Below the pieces are notes generated by a model. That model made no database searches, was not told the origin of the DNA, and saw only the letters and a program-made list of their open reading frames with translations. A stretch of DNA of 64,000 nucleotides from Streptomyces sp. RB17 (GTDB taxonomy: Bacteria; Actinomycetota; Actinomycetes; Streptomycetales; Streptomycetaceae). Every line of letters begins with the position of its first letter. Positions within the stretch are counted from its first letter, which is position 1. The stretch lies in NCBI RefSeq assembly GCF_009604455.1, contig NZ_WEGL01000003.1:372001-436000 (forward strand), written 5' to 3'. Made by a program: the position numbers and the translations under genes. Below, piece after piece: positions 8,491 to 18,500 of this stretch.

Positions 8491-9656
8491 GCGGCTCTCC
8501 TTGTTCGGCTCCCCCGGCGACGGGGGAGGTAGACCAGCGCCTCGGTGCCCACGAAGCGCAGGACGAACGTCATGACCAGCGCGAGCGCGGTGGCCGGCAG
8601 GGCGCCCATGCCGAACCGGCCGACGAGCAGCGCGATCAGCGGAATGCGCAGCACCAGGTCGGCGTTGGCCAGCAGCGCGAACCGGCCGAGCCGGTCCCAC
8701 CAGCGGCGGTGCGCGCGCCGGTCGCGGAACAGCAGCTGCTCGATGAGCAGGAAGTTCCAGGCGACCCCGAGCTGGTTGGCGAGGATCTCGGCGGGCAGGT
8801 AGTGCATGCCGAGGGCGGTCAGCGCCCACAGCCCGACGAGGTTCGGCACGAAGCCGCTCGCGCCGATCAGCCCGAAGCCGACCATGCGCGCGGCCGGGGA
8901 GGCGGTGCGCAGGCCCGCCAGGTGGCGCAGGAAGCGGAAGCCCTCCCGGGCGGTGGACTTGGACTCGCCGGCGAACCGGTCCTGGAAGACGAACGGCACC
9001 TCGGCAACCTGCCGGGGGCGGCTGCGGACCGCCAGCTCCAGCAGGATCTTGTAGCCGAGGGGCTTGAGGACGTCGGCGGTGACCGCGCTGCGCCGGATGG
9101 CGAAGAAACCGCTCATCGGGTCGCTGATGCCGCGCAGCCTGCGCGGGAAGAGCGCCTTGGCCAGCCAGGTCGCGCCGCGCGAGACGGCCACCCGGTAGCC
9201 TCCGGCGAGCCCCGCCCGGCTGCCGCCGTCGATGTACCGGGAGGCGACGACCAGCGCGGCGTTCGCCCGCTCGCCGGTGGCGACCAACTCCGGTACCAGG
9301 GACGGCGGATGCTGGCAGTCGCCGTCCATGACGACGATCCACTCCGAGGTCGCCGCCCTCAGCCCTTCGACGACCGCCCCGCCGAGCCCGCCGACGGGTT
9401 CCTCCCGGTGCACCACGGCCACCGGGAACGGGCAGTCCTGGGCGGCCGCGCGGATGACCTCGGGGGTGTCGTCGGTGGAGTCGTCCACGAAGAGGACCTC
9501 GCAGGGCAGCCGCGCGGGCACCGACTCGGTGATCCGGTGCAGCAGCTGCCGGATGTTCGCGGACTCGTTGAAGGTCGGTACGACGAGGGTGACGGCGCCG
9601 GGTTCCGGCACCTCGGTGGCTTCCAGACCGGGAACCGGCGCGGTGTACTCGGTCAT
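8487..9656 (-). CDS. GT2 polyprenol-phosphate glycosyltransferase fused to a GtrA-like membrane domain
   Basis: A 389-aa fusion. Residues 20-245 are a dolichol-phosphate-mannose-synthase-like GT2 domain: VPTFNE, the FVDDSTDDT loop and the metal/nucleotide motif MDGDCQHPP. The C-terminal 120 residues are a four-helix GtrA-type domain (RMVGFGLIGASGFVPNLVGLWAL...), usually involved in moving or anchoring polyprenyl-linked sugars. The product would be a sugar on a lipid carrier, used as donor by the GT-C enzyme encoded just upstream. The start codon overlaps the previous stop as ATGA, and its own stop overlaps the oxidase GTG, so translation is coupled on both sides. Confidence 0.9.
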   Translation of the reverse strand: MTEYTAPVPGLEATEVPEPGAVTLVVPTFNESANIRQLLHRITESVPARLPCEVLFVDDSTDDTPEVIRAAAQDCPFPVAVVHREEPVGGLGGAVVEGLRAATSEWIVVMDGDCQHPPSLVPELVATGERANAALVVASRYIDGGSRAGLAGGYRVAVSRGATWLAKALFPRRLRGISDPMSGFFAIRRSAVTADVLKPLGYKILLELAVRSRPRQVAEVPFVFQDRFAGESKSTAREGFRFLRHLAGLRTASPAARMVGFGLIGASGFVPNLVGLWALTALGMHYLPAEILANQLGVAWNFLLIEQLLFRDRRAHRRWWDRLGRFALLANADLVLRIPLIALLVGRFGMGALPATALALVMTFVLRFVGTEALVYLPRRRGSRTRRAA

Positions 9657-11299
9657 CGGGCGCCCCCCGCTGTCTGGACCTGACGGATCTCGATGCGGTC
9701 GGGCCCGGTGCCGAAGGTGGCGACCGGGGTGGAGTGCCGGATCGCGGCCCGCACCGTGGGCAGGTCCTTGGCGTCGCGGCGGACGGTCGGCGAGGCGACG
9801 ACGTAGTCGATGTCCCGCCAGCCGTGCGGCATGGTCTTCGTGACGGCCGGGTCGAGGTCGGCCTTGTAGAACCAGATGACGCCGAGCCCGGGCCGGTAGC
9901 CGTCGTGCACGAGGTCCAGCCAGAGGGCGTCGTCGACGAGCACGCGGGTGTCCTTCGGGTCCCTCACCTCGGTGCCGAGCCAGTGGGAGGCCTGCCGGTA
10001 GGGCTTGTTGGCGTCTGCGGTGACGGCGGTGCGGTCGCCGTCGTACCAGTGCGGTACGACGTAGGCGCCGGCGGCGAGGGCGAGGACGGCGGCGAGCGCG
10101 TACCGGCCGCCGGTGACGTACCGCTTCTCGCTCTCGGTCCGCCACCTCCTGATGACCGCGTGCGCGACCGAGGAGGCGCCGCCCGCCAGCACGAGGGCGA
10201 GGAAGGGCAGCGCGCCGATGACGTACATGGCGGGCAGATAGCCGCTTGGCCGCAGGGCCACGGCGGCCAGGACGGCGACGGTGAGGGCCGGTCCGGCGAG
10301 GGCGCGGGCGGTGACCGACCAGCGCCAGGTGAGCAGCAGGAGCAGGGCTCCGGCGAGGCCGCCGAGGGGCAGGACGCGGTCGTAGTACAGCCAGGAGTGC
10401 AGGACGCCGTAGGAGCCGGAGCCCTGGTCGAGGATGAATCCCGAGCCGGGCCTGGACATCTGGTAGGTGATGCCGTCCCACAGGGAGACGTGCCCGGCGC
10501 CGGGGAACAGTTCGCCCTTGAGCAGGGCGAACAGCGGGTAGGAGAAGCCGATCAGGGCGCAGCCTGTGACGGCTCCGGTGAGGGCGAACTTGCGGGTGTC
10601 GCGGTGGCTGTGCCGCCACATGGTGACGAACAGGGCGGGCAGGACGACGATCATCGTCTCCTTGGTGAGCACGCCCGCGGCGGCGGCGAGACCCGCGCCG
10701 AAGTGGTGCCAGAGGTGGCGGCTGGGCGAGGCGGCGAGGCAGAAGGCCAGCAGCAGCCACATCACGGCGATGTTGTCCAGGAAGATCTCCCGGCTGAGGA
10801 CGACCGCGAGCGGGGAGAGCCCGAACAGGGCCATGCCGAGTCCCGCGGCCCAGCGGGGCAGGGAGAGCCGGCGGCCGAGGACGTAGACGAGGACCGCGCT
10901 GACGCCGGTGATCCCCAGCATGACGAGCCGCATGCTGCCGACGGTCATCGAGCCGGGGCTGATCGCCGAGGGGAGCCAGCTGAGCAGGGCGATCTGGATC
11001 CAGCCGAACGGCGGGTGGTCGTACCAGTAGGTGTAGTGGGCGAGGCCCCGGCCCTGCTGGACGGCCCAGGCCTGGGCGAGGTAGGTGCCCTCGTCGTCGC
11101 TGAGGGTGGGGTAGTCGGCGATGTTCCAGCCCTGGACGACGAGGATCAGGGTGAGCAGGGCGCCGCAGAGCAGCAGGTCGGGGCGGGAGGAGCGGAGTCG
11201 TACCGGAGGCTGTGTGCGACCGGTCGAGGGCGTTTCGGGCGCAGGTGGGCGCTGCGCGGGGACCTTCGCTGCGGTCACCGCGGGAAGTGTGGAGGTCAC
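9653..11299 (-). CDS. GT-C family (ArnT/PMT-like) membrane glycosyltransferase
   Basis: A 548-aa polytopic membrane protein with a Pro/Ala-rich cytoplasmic N-tail and roughly 10-12 hydrophobic segments. The acidic pair in the first extracytoplasmic loop (TLSDDEGTYLAQAW) and the HPPFGW motif are typical of GT39/GT83-type enzymes that use polyprenyl-phosphate sugars on the outer face of the membrane. The C-terminal ~130 residues form a soluble extracytoplasmic domain. It probably uses the lipid-linked sugar made by the next gene to decorate a surface glycan or protein. The GTG start overlaps the stop of the upstream synthase (GTGA). The acceptor is unknown. Confidence 0.88.
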   Translation of the reverse strand: MTSTLPAVTAAKVPAQRPPAPETPSTGRTQPPVRLRSSRPDLLLCGALLTLILVVQGWNIADYPTLSDDEGTYLAQAWAVQQGRGLAHYTYWYDHPPFGWIQIALLSWLPSAISPGSMTVGSMRLVMLGITGVSAVLVYVLGRRLSLPRWAAGLGMALFGLSPLAVVLSREIFLDNIAVMWLLLAFCLAASPSRHLWHHFGAGLAAAAGVLTKETMIVVLPALFVTMWRHSHRDTRKFALTGAVTGCALIGFSYPLFALLKGELFPGAGHVSLWDGITYQMSRPGSGFILDQGSGSYGVLHSWLYYDRVLPLGGLAGALLLLLTWRWSVTARALAGPALTVAVLAAVALRPSGYLPAMYVIGALPFLALVLAGGASSVAHAVIRRWRTESEKRYVTGGRYALAAVLALAAGAYVVPHWYDGDRTAVTADANKPYRQASHWLGTEVRDPKDTRVLVDDALWLDLVHDGYRPGLGVIWFYKADLDPAVTKTMPHGWRDIDYVVASPTVRRDAKDLPTVRAAIRHSTPVATFGTGPDRIEIRQVQTAGGAR

Positions 11300-12564
11300 G
11301 CAGGAACGTCCTCTCGGATGGGCTCGGCCGCGGTGAGGTGCGCGCCGACGTGCGTGGTCAGCTCCCAGTCGTTACGGCCGCGTTGCTCGCGCCAGACGGC
11401 ACGGATCGCGGCGCCGGCGAGGAGGACCTGGTAGAAGGGGCCGCCCACGATGAGCTTCACGTAGTGGACGAGGCGGACCTTCAGGCCGTACTGCTTGCCG
11501 AAGTCGTGCAGTCCGACCACCTCGAAGACGAAGGTGACGGCGGCGGTGACCAGCGGCAGGAAGGTGAGGAAGGCGACCCCGACAGGCACGTCGAGGAACA
11601 GCGCGACGGCCGCGTTGAGCGGGATGACCACGCCGGAGAAGGCCTGCATGAACGGCGTCATCAGGGTGTACCGGGCGAGCAACCGCTGCCCGAGTCCCGG
11701 GAGCTGACGCCAGTCCTTCTTCCGGTACACCTGCAGGAAGCCCTGGTTCCAGCGGGTGCGCTGCTTGAGCAGCGACATGAGGGAACCCGGGGTCTCCTCC
11801 CTGGTCACCATGTCGGAGTCGTAGGCGACGACGACCTTCTTGCCGACGCTGGACAGCCGCACGCCCAGGTCGCAGTCCTCGGCGAGGCAGTTCGGGTCCC
11901 AGCCGTCCGCTTCCCTGAGGACGCCGGTCCGCACGAAGACGGTGTTGCCGCCGAGTGGGATGAACCCCTTCTGCGCGTGCAGGTGCAGCCGGGAGCGGAA
12001 CCAGAAGAAGTACTCCAGGCAGTTGCGCAGGCTGTACCAGCTGGAGTGGAAGTTGATGAGCTGGACCCCGCCCTGGACGACGTCCGCCCCGGTGGTGCGG
12101 AACGCGTGGTCGACGTGGGCGAGCAGCTCCGGGTGGACCTGGTCCTCGGCGTCGAAGACCCCGACGACGTCACCGCGGCAGTGCGGCAGCGCCGTGTTCA
12201 TGGCCTTCGGCTTGTTCTTCTTCTCGTGGGTGTCGACGACGACACGGACGCGCGCGTCCCGTGCGGCGGCCCTCTCGGCCACCTCCGTGGTCTCCGGGTC
12301 GTCGTGCCCGACGATCACGATGATCTCGAAGTCGGTGTGCGTGGATTCCAGCAGCCGCTGGATGGTGTGGTCCAGCACCGCCTGCTCGTGCCGGGCGGGC
12401 AGCAGCAGTGAGAACGACACGTGTTCGTCGCCGTCCGGTCTGCCGAACCGGGTGGAGGCCAGCACCTCGGGCGTGCGCCACGCGTGCATCTGCCACCACA
12501 GAGTGAACGCCGCCATCCAGAACAGGGCCAGTGAGACAGCGGCGATGAAGACAGACGTGAGCAA
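11296..12564 (-). CDS. Processive GT2 beta-glycosyltransferase (cellulose/hyaluronan synthase-like)
   Basis: A 422-aa membrane synthase, first gene of the operon. One N-terminal membrane helix (about 1-24) precedes a GT-A domain with DAED (138-141), EDCD (229-232) and QRTRW (268-272), the D,D,D,QxxRW set of processive polysaccharide synthases. Several membrane helices follow (about 300-390), as expected for a chain-extruding channel. It should polymerise a cytoplasmic NDP-sugar into an exported beta-linked glycan. No PilZ domain is visible. The apparent start is TTG, 6 nt after a GGGGGG run. It differs from the classical cslA-glxA locus by the two extra transferases. The sugar specificity cannot be read from sequence. 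Confidence 0.88.
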   Translation of the reverse strand: MLTSVFIAAVSLALFWMAAFTLWWQMHAWRTPEVLASTRFGRPDGDEHVSFSLLLPARHEQAVLDHTIQRLLESTHTDFEIIVIVGHDDPETTEVAERAAARDARVRVVVDTHEKKNKPKAMNTALPHCRGDVVGVFDAEDQVHPELLAHVDHAFRTTGADVVQGGVQLINFHSSWYSLRNCLEYFFWFRSRLHLHAQKGFIPLGGNTVFVRTGVLREADGWDPNCLAEDCDLGVRLSSVGKKVVVAYDSDMVTREETPGSLMSLLKQRTRWNQGFLQVYRKKDWRQLPGLGQRLLARYTLMTPFMQAFSGVVIPLNAAVALFLDVPVGVAFLTFLPLVTAAVTFVFEVVGLHDFGKQYGLKVRLVHYVKLIVGGPFYQVLLAGAAIRAVWREQRGRNDWELTTHVGAHLTAAEPIREDVPA

Positions 12565-12566
12565 AA

Positions 12567-12654
12567 AGATCCCCCCAGATCCCCGATTACCCCCTGTGCG
12601 GGCGACGGTGAGTCACCACCCGTCGACGCGCTGTGGAGAGACTAGGGGGGATCT
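12567..12654. promoter_or_regulatory. Glycan-operon upstream region with long inverted repeat
   Basis: AGATCCCCCC (12567-12576) and GGGGGGATCT (12645-12654) form 10-nt inverted arms 68 nt apart directly before the TTG start. A minus-strand TAGTCT (12639-12644) could be the -10. The stretch up to about 12720 is unusually AT-rich for this genome. The arms could pair in the leader and mask the ribosome-binding G-run. Confidence 0.4.
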
Positions 12655-12780
12655 GTGAAGTGCGGGAGCTCTTCTGATAAATAGCTTGTTTCGGAACGGT
12701 GGTGCGGGTAGTGGGATCTATCCGAACACGTGCTCCGTTTCGGACACTTCACACCTCCCGATGCCGGGGGTTCCGGATGC

Positions 12781-14829
12781 TCAGTGCCTGCTCAGGGACG
12801 CGCGGAGCCGTTCCGCATCGGTCGTCGGCGCGTCACAGGTGAAGTTACGGCAGACGTACGCGGTCGGTTCACCTTGCTGCAGGGGCCGGTCGGCGAGGAG
12901 CGGGAACTCGTCACTGTCCGCAGTGCCGACGGCGACGACAGCGCCCGGGGCGGTGCCCAGAAGGGCCGTACGGTGCAGGGCGGCCGTCTTCTCGTCCGCG
13001 ACGGCGGATCCGGGTCCCGGTCCGACGACGGCGATCTCCTTGGGCCCGTCGAGCAGGGCCTCGGCGACGGCGAGCCCCCAGCCGATGAACCGGGGCACGC
13101 GCGGCCCGAGGGTCTTCACGACCCCCAACGCCCGCTCGGCGGCGGTCCGGTGCGGCTCGGAGCCGGTGTGCGCGGCGTAACTCAGCAGGGCACCGGCCGC
13201 CGCGGTCCAGCCCGACGGGGCGGCGTTGTCGGTGGGGTCCTGCGGCCGGCGGATCAGCCGCTCGGCGTCGGCGGCGGTGTCGAAGAGCGCGCCGGAGCCG
13301 GGGTCGGTGAAGCGGGCGAGCACCTGGTCGAGGAGCAGTCCGGCGAAGTCCAGCCAGACGCCCTCGCCCGTGACGGACGCGAGCGCGAGGAACCCCTCGG
13401 CGACGTCGGCGTAGTCCTCCAGCACGCCCGCGTTGGGGCCGACGCGGCCGTCCTTGCTGGTGCGGGCGAGCCGGGCGTGCTCGTCGAAATGCACCCGGAC
13501 GAGCAGGTCGGCGGCGCCGAGGGCGGCCTCGACCAGGTCGGGACGGCCGAAGTAGGCGCCGGTCTCGGCGAGCGCGGCGATGACCAGGCCGTTCCAGGCG
13601 GCGACGACCTTGTCGTCCCGGCCGGGGGCGGGACGTTCGGCGCGGGCGGCGAGGAGCCGTTCCCTGACGGAGGCGATCCTGTCGGCGTCGAAGACGGTGC
13701 TGCTCTGCGGGAGTTGGAGGACGGACTGCCCGTGCTCGAAGGTGCCCTCGTCGGTCACGCCGAAGTACTGGGCGGCGAGGTCGCCGTCCGCGTCCCCGAG
13801 GACGGCGCGCAGCCGCTCCGGCGTCCACACGTAGTAGGCACCCTCGACGTGCCGCCCGCTCCCGTCGTCGCTGTCGGCGTCGAGCGCCGAGGCGAACCCG
13901 CCCTCGTGCGTGCGCATGTCGCGCACGAGGAAGTCGGCGGTCTCCAGGGCGACGCGCCGGGCGAGGTCCGATCCGGTGGCCCGCCACAGATGGGCGTACA
14001 CCCGGCACAGCAGGGCGTTGTCGTACAGCATCTTCTCGAAGTGCGGCACGACCCAGTCCCGGTCGACGGAGTACCGGGCGAACCCGCCGCCGAGCTGGTC
14101 GTAGATCCCGCCGCGGGCCATCCGCTCGCACGTGTCCTGGGCCATCTGCAGTGCGCCCTCGGCGCCGGTCCGGGCGTGGTGCCGCAGCAGGAACTCCAGC
14201 ACCATGGACGGCGGGAACTTGGGGGCCCCGCCGAATCCGCCGCGCTGCGGGTCGTACTCACGGGTCAGTCCGAGCAGCGCCTGGGCGAGTTCCTGCTCGT
14301 CGGGGGCGCGGTCGCCCTGCCGGACGATCTCCCGCTGGGCGAGATCGCGGACGATCTTCCCGGCGACCTCGGCGACCTCGTCATGGCGGGTGCTCCAGGC
14401 CTGCTGCACACCCTCCAGCACCTGCCGGAAGGAGGGCATGCCGTGCCGGGGCGCGGGCGGGAAGTAGGTGCCGAAGTAGAAGGGCTCGGCGTCCGGGGTG
14501 AGGAAGACGGTCATGGGCCAGCCGCCCTGCCCGGTGGCGGCCTGCACGGCTTCCATGTAGACGGCGTCCACGTCCGGGCGCTCCTCGCGGTCGACCTTGA
14601 CGCTGACGAAGTGCTCGTTGAGGTAGTCGGCTGTGGCCCGGTCCTCGAAGGACTCGTGAGCCATGACGTGGCACCAGTGACAGCTGCTGTATCCGACGCT
14701 CAGCAGGACGGGTTTGTTCGTCTTGCGGGCCTCGTCGAAGGCCTCGGCCGACCAGGGCCACCAGTCGACCGGATTGTCGGCGTGCTGGAGGAGATACGGG
14801 GACGTCTCGTGAGCCAGTCGGTTCGGCAT
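12781..14829 (-). CDS. DUF255 thioredoxin-domain protein (YyaL/spermatogenesis-associated 20-like)
   Basis: A 682-aa soluble protein. The N-terminal ~160 residues are the DUF255 thioredoxin-like domain: [21 protein letters not shown], a CHWC redox motif in [15 protein letters not shown], and [11 protein letters not shown]. The rest resembles the (alpha/alpha)6 barrel of N-acylglucosamine epimerase/mannosidase-like folds ([37 protein letters not shown]). The family is widespread, yet its reaction is not established. A CAGGAT hexamer ends 6 nt before the ATG, suggesting a leaderless transcript. The longer in-frame extension upstream does not look like coding sequence. Confidence 0.9.
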   Translation of the reverse strand: MPNRLAHETSPYLLQHADNPVDWWPWSAEAFDEARKTNKPVLLSVGYSSCHWCHVMAHESFEDRATADYLNEHFVSVKVDREERPDVDAVYMEAVQAATGQGGWPMTVFLTPDAEPFYFGTYFPPAPRHGMPSFRQVLEGVQQAWSTRHDEVAEVAGKIVRDLAQREIVRQGDRAPDEQELAQALLGLTREYDPQRGGFGGAPKFPPSMVLEFLLRHHARTGAEGALQMAQDTCERMARGGIYDQLGGGFARYSVDRDWVVPHFEKMLYDNALLCRVYAHLWRATGSDLARRVALETADFLVRDMRTHEGGFASALDADSDDGSGRHVEGAYYVWTPERLRAVLGDADGDLAAQYFGVTDEGTFEHGQSVLQLPQSSTVFDADRIASVRERLLAARAERPAPGRDDKVVAAWNGLVIAALAETGAYFGRPDLVEAALGAADLLVRVHFDEHARLARTSKDGRVGPNAGVLEDYADVAEGFLALASVTGEGVWLDFAGLLLDQVLARFTDPGSGALFDTAADAERLIRRPQDPTDNAAPSGWTAAAGALLSYAAHTGSEPHRTAAERALGVVKTLGPRVPRFIGWGLAVAEALLDGPKEIAVVGPGPGSAVADEKTAALHRTALLGTAPGAVVAVGTADSDEFPLLADRPLQQGEPTAYVCRNFTCDAPTTDAERLRASLSRH

Positions 14830-15102
14830 ACCCCCATCCTGCCGCAGTACGGCGCGGGCGGGGCGCCAGGCCCGAACGGTGACCTCTGGTTTCGCCGGAC
14901 CGGCGTCGGCAGGAGCGCGTTCTGCCGCGGTACGGCGCGGTCCGGCGCGGTCCGGCGCCAGACTGTCGCCGGCAGTGTGCCTGAGGTTCGCCACCACCAC
15001 CGGTCCGGACGTCTCGAACTCGATGTACGAGCCCGAGTCGGTCGGTCCCGGCGGAGGATTCACCGTCAGCCCGTCGGTGCACCGTTCCGCTCACCCACGG
15101 AC

Positions 15103-15444
15103 TCAGGGGGAGGTGGATTCCGGCACGACAGGTTCGGGAACGGCGTAGAAGCGCATCAGCACAGGCCGCGCCCCGTCCGGAGCCTCCTCACGCGGGTGGC
15201 CGTACCGGTCGAGCAGCGCGTGGTACTCCCGCATGAAGGCGAGGAGTTCCTCCCTGGTCAGCCAGGTGCCGTGGCGCTGCACCTGGGCCCAGCCCTCGGG
15301 GCCGCGGTACTCCTCGTGGGCAGGTGCCGCTGCGTGCTCCGCCACGACTACGGCGACCGTGACGCGGCGGACCGGGCCGGCCTGAGGATCGTCGAGAACC
15401 TTCTTCGGCCGGGCCGGCGACAGGCTCCGGCACCAAACCCTCAC
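15103..15444 (-). pseudogene. Probable C-terminal remnant of an ArsR-type winged-helix regulator
   Basis: A 113-aa open frame. The last ~65 residues (GTWLTREELLAFMREYHALL... then ARPVLMRFYAVPEP) look like the C-terminal effector part of Streptomyces ArsR/HTH regulators, but no HTH precedes them. The first ~35 residues are Arg-rich and look out of frame. I infer a truncated or frameshifted regulator; a genuine small orphan protein remains possible. Confidence 0.4.
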
Positions 15445-15533
15445 CGCACCCCCTGATCACCACCCCCTCGCCATCCCGCCTCCCTCGAAGGACACTCGAA
15501 GGCAAGGCAGTTGACGCCGGAGGGGGACGGGAC

Positions 15534-18500
15534 ATGCGGGACGGCCATCGGGCTGAGGCCGAGCGGTTGCTGGTGCGGGCCGTCGAGGAGGAGGTACGAC
15601 GCTCGGGCGGGCGGATCGACGGGCAGCTGCTGCTGTCGCGGGCGCGCGGTGCGCTCGACGCGATGGCGGAGGCGGCCGGCGAGGAGTACGCGGTATACGT
15701 CCGCGCACTGGACGAGACCGAGGCGGGCCGGCTGACCTTCGGACAGCGGTACGCCCGCGCGGGTGCCGGAACGGCCCTGCTGGTGGCGGTGGTTGCCGCG
15801 GTGGCCGCAGCGGTGGCCGACCTCTCCCTCGGTACCGGCTCCGGCACGGCCGTCGGCGCCGGCGTCGTCGCGGGCGTGGCCGGGGCCGCCGCCTCCGTGG
15901 TGAAAGTCGCCGGCGCCCATCTGCCCGCCGCGCACCACCGCGCGGGCGCGGCCGGCCAGCCCGGCGGGTCCGAGCAGCTGCGGCTGCAGTGGCTGACCGC
16001 GCTGGAGGTGCGCGGCATCCGGCCGTACCTCGACCAGCAGCGGGTGCTGACCGCCTCGACGGCCGCGAAGAAGAAGGCCGGCCCGGCGCTGCGCGGCACG
16101 GACAAGAGCGCGGCGGCCCGCCGGCGTACGGTGCTGGAGCAGTCGTTCGGCCAACTCCCCGATGCGGAAGGCCCGTTCGCGGGTCGCCGGGCGGAGCTGG
16201 CGCGGATCCGGCAGTGGGCGCAGGCCGCCCGGGCGGCCACGGAGACCCGGCCCACGGTGGTCGTGCTGCACGGCGAGCCCGGCTCCGGCCGGACCACGCT
16301 CGCGGTGCGCGCGGCGCACGAGCTGCGGGACCACTTCCGCGGCGCGGTGGTCGTGGATCTGCGCGGCGGCCCGCGGGAGGAGGCGCCGCTTGCGACCCGG
16401 GACGCCCTGCTGCATCTGCTCAACCGGCTCGGTGCGCCCCGCGAGCAGCTGCTGTTCCGGGAGCGGTCATCCCCCGACCAGCAGGTCAAGCGGCTCGGTG
16501 AGCTGTACCACCAGCATCTGTCCGGGCTCCCGGTGACGATCGTGCTGGACGACGCCTCGGACGCGGAGCAGGTGCGGGCGCTGGTGCCCGAGCGCTCCGA
16601 CAGTCTGGTCCTGGTCACCGCCCGGGGCGCCCTGGACCTGCCGGCGGATCTGCCGGCCTGGGTGCACGAGCTGCCGGTCGAGGCGCTGGACGCGGCGGGT
16701 GCCGAGGAACTGCTCGGCGCCGTCGCGGAGGACACGTCGGGCCCGTACGACGCCGAGTCCGCCGACCGGATCCGGGAGCTGACCGGCGGGCTGCCGCTGG
16801 CGCTCAGGATCGCGGGTTCCGCACTCGGCCCGCGTTCGCCCCGGCAGCTGGCCACGGACCTGGGCGCGTACGGCCCGGTGGAGCCGGTGGAGCGCGCCCT
16901 GTGGCTGCGCTACACCGACCAGCCGGAGCCGGCGCGCCGGCTGCTGCGCCGGCTCGCGCTCGCGGGCCGGGCCTCGCTGGGCGCCGCGGCGGCCGCCGCC
17001 CTGCTCGCCACGGACGAGGCCGAGGCCGCGCGGCAGCTCGCCGACCTCGCCCGGGACGGCCTCCTCGACCATGTGCGCGGCAGCCGCTACCGGCTGCACG
17101 ACCTGGTGCGCGCCTTCGCCCAGGCCCGGCTGCTGGACGAGGAGGACCCGGCCGAGCGCACGGCGGCGCAGGAACGGCTGATCGTGAACTACGCGGACCT
17201 GGCCGACTCGGTGCTGCGCCTGGTCGACGGGAACATGTCGACGCGCTCGCACCAGTTCGGCTCCCACGGCTTCACCTCGCTGGACGAGGCGCTGCGCTGG
17301 CTGGACGACGAGTCCAGCTTCATCACCGCTGCCCTGCGCCACGCGGAGGGCGTGAACCAGCGGGCGGTGCAGAACCTGCTGGGCGCGCTGTGCGACTACT
17401 GCCTGCTGCGCGGTGACCTGTACCGGCTCGGGGAGATCAGCGAGCTGGCGCAGGCCGTGGACCAGGGGCTGCTGGTGCGTTCGGTGCAGTGGCGTACCGG
17501 GATCGCGGCCCGGCAGCTGGGCGAGCTGGACAAGGCGCGCACCACGCTGGCCTCGGTGGTGGACCTGTACCGGGAGGCGCACCATGACGCGGGGGCGGCC
17601 CGCGCCCTGTGCTCGCTCGGGATCACCCTGCACCACCAGGGCAATCTCACCGAGGCCGCCGCCAAGCTGCAGGAGGCGCTGGGTCTGCAGGCGGCGCCGG
17701 AGCTGGCCACGGACCGGGCCTGGACGATGCACGCCCTGGCCGCCGTCCAGCGGGACCGGGCCCGCCTTGCGGAGGCCATGGACCTCCTCACCCGTTCGCT
17801 GGTCCTGCACCGCGAGGGCGGCTCGGTGCACGGCGAGGCCTGGGCGCACTTCCAGCTCGGCCAGCTGGCGCTGCGCAGGGGCGACGTGCCGCGCGCGGAG
17901 ACCGAGCTGCGGGCCGCGCTGGAGCGGTACGGCAGGACGCACGACGCCCGCGGCGAAGCGTGGGCGCTGACCCAGCTGGCCCGGGCCCGTCTGGTGGCCG
18001 GCGACGCCTCACCGGCCGTGGAGAGCCTCAGGCAGGCCGCCGCCCGGCACCGAGAGAACGAGGACGCGCGCGGCGAGGCGTGGACGCTGTACTACCTGGG
18101 CCAGGCGCTGGAGGAGGCGGGTGACCTCCACCTGGCGGTGCGCGACCTGGAGCGGTCCCGCACGATGTTCTCCCGGATGCGGGACGTGTACGGCCTGGCC
18201 TGTGCCCGGCACCACTCGGCCCGGGTGACCCGCGACCAGCGGGCCGCGCAGACCGGCTCGCTGCGCAACTCCGGCTTCGCCCGGCAGCTCCTGATGGACG
18301 CCCGCGCCGACTTCCAGCGCATCGGCGTCGCCCACGGCGAGGCGTGGACCTGCCTGGAGCTGGCGGTGGTCGACGCGGGCAACGCCCGTACACAGGCCGC
18401 GCTGGCCCTCGCCGACGAGGCGCTGGACCTGTTCGTCTCCTACGGCGACCTGCGCGGCGAGGACTGGGCCCGCTTCCTGCGCTGCACCCTGCTGCCGTAT

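Noticed and set aside
12730..15456. 908-aa plus-strand open frame
   Set aside because: Antisense of the DUF255 gene, low-complexity Gly/Val/Arg composition, no domain; the minus frame has clear motifs.
15188..16855. 555-aa minus-strand Ser/Arg-rich frame
   Set aside because: Antisense of the STAND gene; Ser/Arg/Ala-rich composition is a frame artefact.
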